Shown piece after piece: positions 31,875 to 33,704 of a stretch of 33,704 bases of DNA (the stretch's first letter is position 1; the number at the start of each line of letters is the position of its first letter). Position numbers and translations under genes: made by a program. The DNA is taken from contig CACYCR010000125.1 in assembly GCA_902772935.1 (NCBI GenBank), forward strand, positions 1 through 33,704, in the 5' to 3' direction. This DNA comes from Oscillospiraceae bacterium (GTDB taxonomy: Bacteria; Bacillota; Clostridia; Oscillospirales; Acutalibacteraceae). A model generated the notes under the pieces. That model searched no databases and was not told the DNA's origin. It saw only the letters and a program-made list of their open reading frames with translations.

Positions 31875-33109
31875 CAGACCGCACCTCCAAACTTGTGTCG
31901 GCGTTCCCGCTGCGGGAACGCAGTTGTGGTCGGGCTTTGCTTGAGCCGTTCAAAATCAAGTGTATCCAGCGGCGTCTGTTCCCGGATCAAAGACGTATAA
32001 ATGCCTGCGCGCGCCACATCGCCGATCAGCATATACCCCGTCAGGCGGTTGTCTTTGCTGAAGAGCCTTTTCAGATGCCGCTCGTCTGTTTCTTCATAGA
32101 CTTCGCCGCCGCAGTCGCTGCCTGCGCTGAGCGCGTGCAAGCCGAAAAAGCCGATCGCGTTCATTGGAATCGCATTGGAGAAGACGGCGTCACCGCCCGC
32201 CATGTTGATTCCTGCGCAGTGCCCCTGCAGCGAAGCGTTCGGCAGAATGGCCAGCACCCTTTGCTGCCCGATGGAAGCGTCCATGCCCTGCGTGCAGTCG
32301 CCGGCGGCATAGACGTCCGGCAGCGAGGTTTGCATCCGGTCGTCCACCAAAATGCCGCGCTCCGTTTTGCCGCCGCAATTCTTGATGAGTGTTGTGTTGG
32401 CGCGCACACCGACAGCCAGCACAAGCAGATCAAAATCAACCTGCTTTCCGCTTTTCATCAAAGCGGTGTTTTTTTCATATCGAACAGCGGTGTCCGACAG
32501 CAAGAAACGGACGCCGTTTTGTTCCAGCCTGGCCTGCATCCGCGCGGCGCAGTCGTTGTCCAGAATGCTCGACAGCACACGATCCGCAAGGTCGCAAACG
32601 GTGATCTCCTTCACCAGCGGCCGCAGTCCTTCGGCGCATTTCAGTCCGATGAGTCCCGCGCCGACGATCAAAACGCGGCTCTTTCCGGTTGCCGCCTGTT
32701 TCAATGCGATTGCATCGTCAAGCGTCAGGAAGGTAAACTTTTGCTCCACGCTGTCCAGTCCTTCCGTCGGCGGCACAAACGGCGAAGATCCCGTTGCCAC
32801 ACACAGCGCAGTATAGGGCAATACGCCGCCGTCATCCAGCGCAACCGTTTTCTGCGCCGCGTCCATGGCGGTCGCTGTTCTTCCGTAAAGGACCGTGCAG
32901 TTGTTTTTTGCATAAAAGTCTTCCGGGCGGTAGTTCATGCGCGCCGGTTCCGTTCTGCCTTCCAGATAATAGGAGATCAGCGGACGGCAATAGACCGGAT
33001 GCGTTTCCGCGGAAACGACCGTGATGGGCGTTTCTTTGTCTACACTTCTGATACCCTCGATACAGTGTGCCGCCGCAACGCCGTTTCCGAGAATCACATA
33101 GGGCTTCAT
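31874..33109 (-). CDS. FAD/NAD(P)-dependent oxidoreductase of the glutamate synthase cluster
   Basis: The protein has 411 residues of the pyridine nucleotide-disulfide-type oxidoreductase fold. The FAD-binding start is YVILGNGVAAAHCIEGIRSV, the NAD(P) Rossmann motif is VLIVGAGLIGLKCAEGL, and the FAD-contacting end is PDVYAAGDC. There is no redox CxxC pair, so it resembles ferredoxin- or NADH-oxidoreductase members rather than disulfide reductases. By position it should feed electrons from NAD(P)H to the iron-sulfur protein and then to the FMN domain that makes glutamate from 2-oxoglutarate and glutamine. It overlaps both neighbours (ATGA upstream, TGATG downstream). Confidence 0.88.
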   Translation of the reverse strand: MKPYVILGNGVAAAHCIEGIRSVDKETPITVVSAETHPVYCRPLISYYLEGRTEPARMNYRPEDFYAKNNCTVLYGRTATAMDAAQKTVALDDGGVLPYTALCVATGSSPFVPPTEGLDSVEQKFTFLTLDDAIALKQAATGKSRVLIVGAGLIGLKCAEGLRPLVKEITVCDLADRVLSSILDNDCAARMQARLEQNGVRFLLSDTAVRYEKNTALMKSGKQVDFDLLVLAVGVRANTTLIKNCGGKTERGILVDDRMQTSLPDVYAAGDCTQGMDASIGQQRVLAILPNASLQGHCAGINMAGGDAVFSNAIPMNAIGFFGLHALSAGSDCGGEVYEETDERHLKRLFSKDNRLTGYMLIGDVARAGIYTSLIREQTPLDTLDFERLKQSPTTTAFPQRERRHKFGGAV

Positions 33110-33546
33110 TCGGCAGCGCTCCTTTCCTCATAAACGATAGCCCGATTCGGGCAGCCCTGCACGCAGGCGGGTGCGCCGCAGGTGTTTTGCAGACACAGTT
33201 CGCACTTTTGCATCACGCCGTTTTCGTTTGGCGCCAACGCGCCGAAAGGACAGACCAGCACGCAAGTCAGACACCCGACACACCGGCTTTGATCCACAGT
33301 GATCACGCCGTCGTTGATTTGCAGCGCCGCGGCAATGCAGCTTTTGACGCAAAGCGGGTCCGTGCAGTGGCGGCAGGAAACCGCGTAGCAGATCTTGTCG
33401 CCCTCTTCAATATGGATGCGCGGATAGAGCGGCTTGCCCTTTAGCGCAACTGCCATGTCCGCTTCGCCGGAGTTGGCAAATGCGCAGTTATATTCGCACA
33501 GATGGCAGCCGAGGCACCATTCCTCATTGACATAAACACGTTTCAT
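33106..33546 (-). CDS. Four-cluster [4Fe-4S] electron-transfer protein
   Basis: The protein has 146 residues; ATG 33546 has GAGGAGG 5 nt upstream, and a longer reading would overlap the previous gene. Sixteen cysteines form four cluster-binding groups: CLGCHLCEYNC, CRHCTDPLCVKSC, CVGCLTCVLVC and CELCLQNTCGAPACVQGC. This is the HycB/DMSO-reductase-beta type arrangement. It sits between the FMN-domain gene and the FAD oxidoreductase gene and should relay electrons between them. Its stop overlaps the oxidoreductase start (ATGA). Confidence 0.9.
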   Translation of the reverse strand: MKRVYVNEEWCLGCHLCEYNCAFANSGEADMAVALKGKPLYPRIHIEEGDKICYAVSCRHCTDPLCVKSCIAAALQINDGVITVDQSRCVGCLTCVLVCPFGALAPNENGVMQKCELCLQNTCGAPACVQGCPNRAIVYEERSAAE

Positions 33547-33556
33547 TTTGGCCTCC

Positions 33557-33704
33557 TCACTCGCCGGCGTGGGCGATCCCGAGAATTTGCAGCTCTTTTT
33601 CATTCAGCCCGACGCCACGCAGCATCAGCCGGTTGCCGCGCAGCGCTTCAATGGAATTGATACCCATGCCGCCCATGATCTCTTTGATCTCATGCTGCCA
33701 GGCC
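33557..33704 (-). CDS. Glutamate synthase FMN/central domain protein, C-terminal end (partial)
   Basis: Only the last 48 residues are inside the window; the gene continues past its right edge. They read WQHEIKEIMGGMGINSIEAL, then RGNRLMLRGVGLNEKELQIL and GIAHAGE, the characteristic end of the stand-alone GltB FMN-binding domain of archaeal-type glutamate synthases. The stop lies 10 nt before the iron-sulfur gene's ATG, confirming one operon. Confidence 0.88.
   Translation of the reverse strand, partial: AWQHEIKEIMGGMGINSIEALRGNRLMLRGVGLNEKELQILGIAHAGE

Noticed and set aside
31895-33133. Plus-strand frame of 412 codons opposite the FAD oxidoreductase
   Set aside because: It is antisense to a gene with intact FAD and NAD(P) motifs and operon overlaps.

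Overview
The window looks like a chromosome segment of an anaerobic, GC-moderate Clostridia-class Firmicute, most plausibly an uncultured gut Oscillospiraceae/Ruminococcaceae member. The evidence is an NADH-type [FeFe] hydrogenase, a cysteine T-box, consensus sigma-A promoters (TTGACA-17-TATAAT), strong AGGAGG ribosome binding sites, Clostridia-style secreted proteins (BspA-like leucine-rich repeats, SH3, choline-binding-like repeats) and a split glutamate synthase. The species cannot be named from sequence alone. No rRNA, tRNA, CRISPR array, transposase or integrase was seen.

Layout. 1-2008: the end of an electron-transfer subunit and the catalytic [FeFe] hydrogenase, then a terminator. 2106-3326 (minus): glutamate racemase and a PPC/DUF296 protein. 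3357-4482: direct repeats, a tandem palindrome array and a winged-helix protein resembling replication initiators. 4800-7591 (minus): cysS, then cysE under a T-box whose specifier reads UGC (Cys). 7619-9703 (plus): a flavodoxin-like protein translationally coupled to a GH20 hexosaminidase. 9716-10745 (minus): a membrane-anchored metallophosphoesterase. 10872-14200 (plus): a secreted leucine-rich-repeat protein, a two-helix membrane protein and a family-4-type uracil-DNA glycosylase. 14469-18025 (minus): a tightly packed five-gene set of MFS transporter, 46-residue membrane peptide, 121-residue membrane protein and two paralogous SH3 membrane proteins. 18313-23988 (minus): a 1751-residue secreted protein joining phosphodiester glycosidase, metallophosphoesterase and wall-binding repeats, with a long hairpin-rich 3' region. 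24117-26405 (minus): a ComEC-like metallo-beta-lactamase-fold hydrolase coupled to a GH43 glycosidase. 26416-29443 (minus): ilvD and a secreted tyrosine-phosphatase-like protein. 29551-30755 (plus): two small proteins of unknown function, one secreted. 30783-30970: a likely frameshifted membrane gene. 31099-33704 (minus): a stand-alone-subunit glutamate synthase cluster (FMN domain, 4x[4Fe-4S] protein, FAD oxidoreductase, GXGXG domain).

Three observations cut across the genes. First, a composite dispersed repeat occupies at least six intergenic sites; it combines AT-rich palindromes, a conserved 19-mer GCCTGCGCGGCGAGCGCAA, CGGAATT iterations and a TTTGCGCCGC...TGTATGCGC module. Second, three unrelated secreted proteins end in a short aromatic/cationic amphipathic helix that may be an uncharacterised C-terminal anchoring or sorting signal. 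Third, the five-gene membrane operon at 14469-18025 matches no system I recognise. These are the best candidates for something undescribed here.
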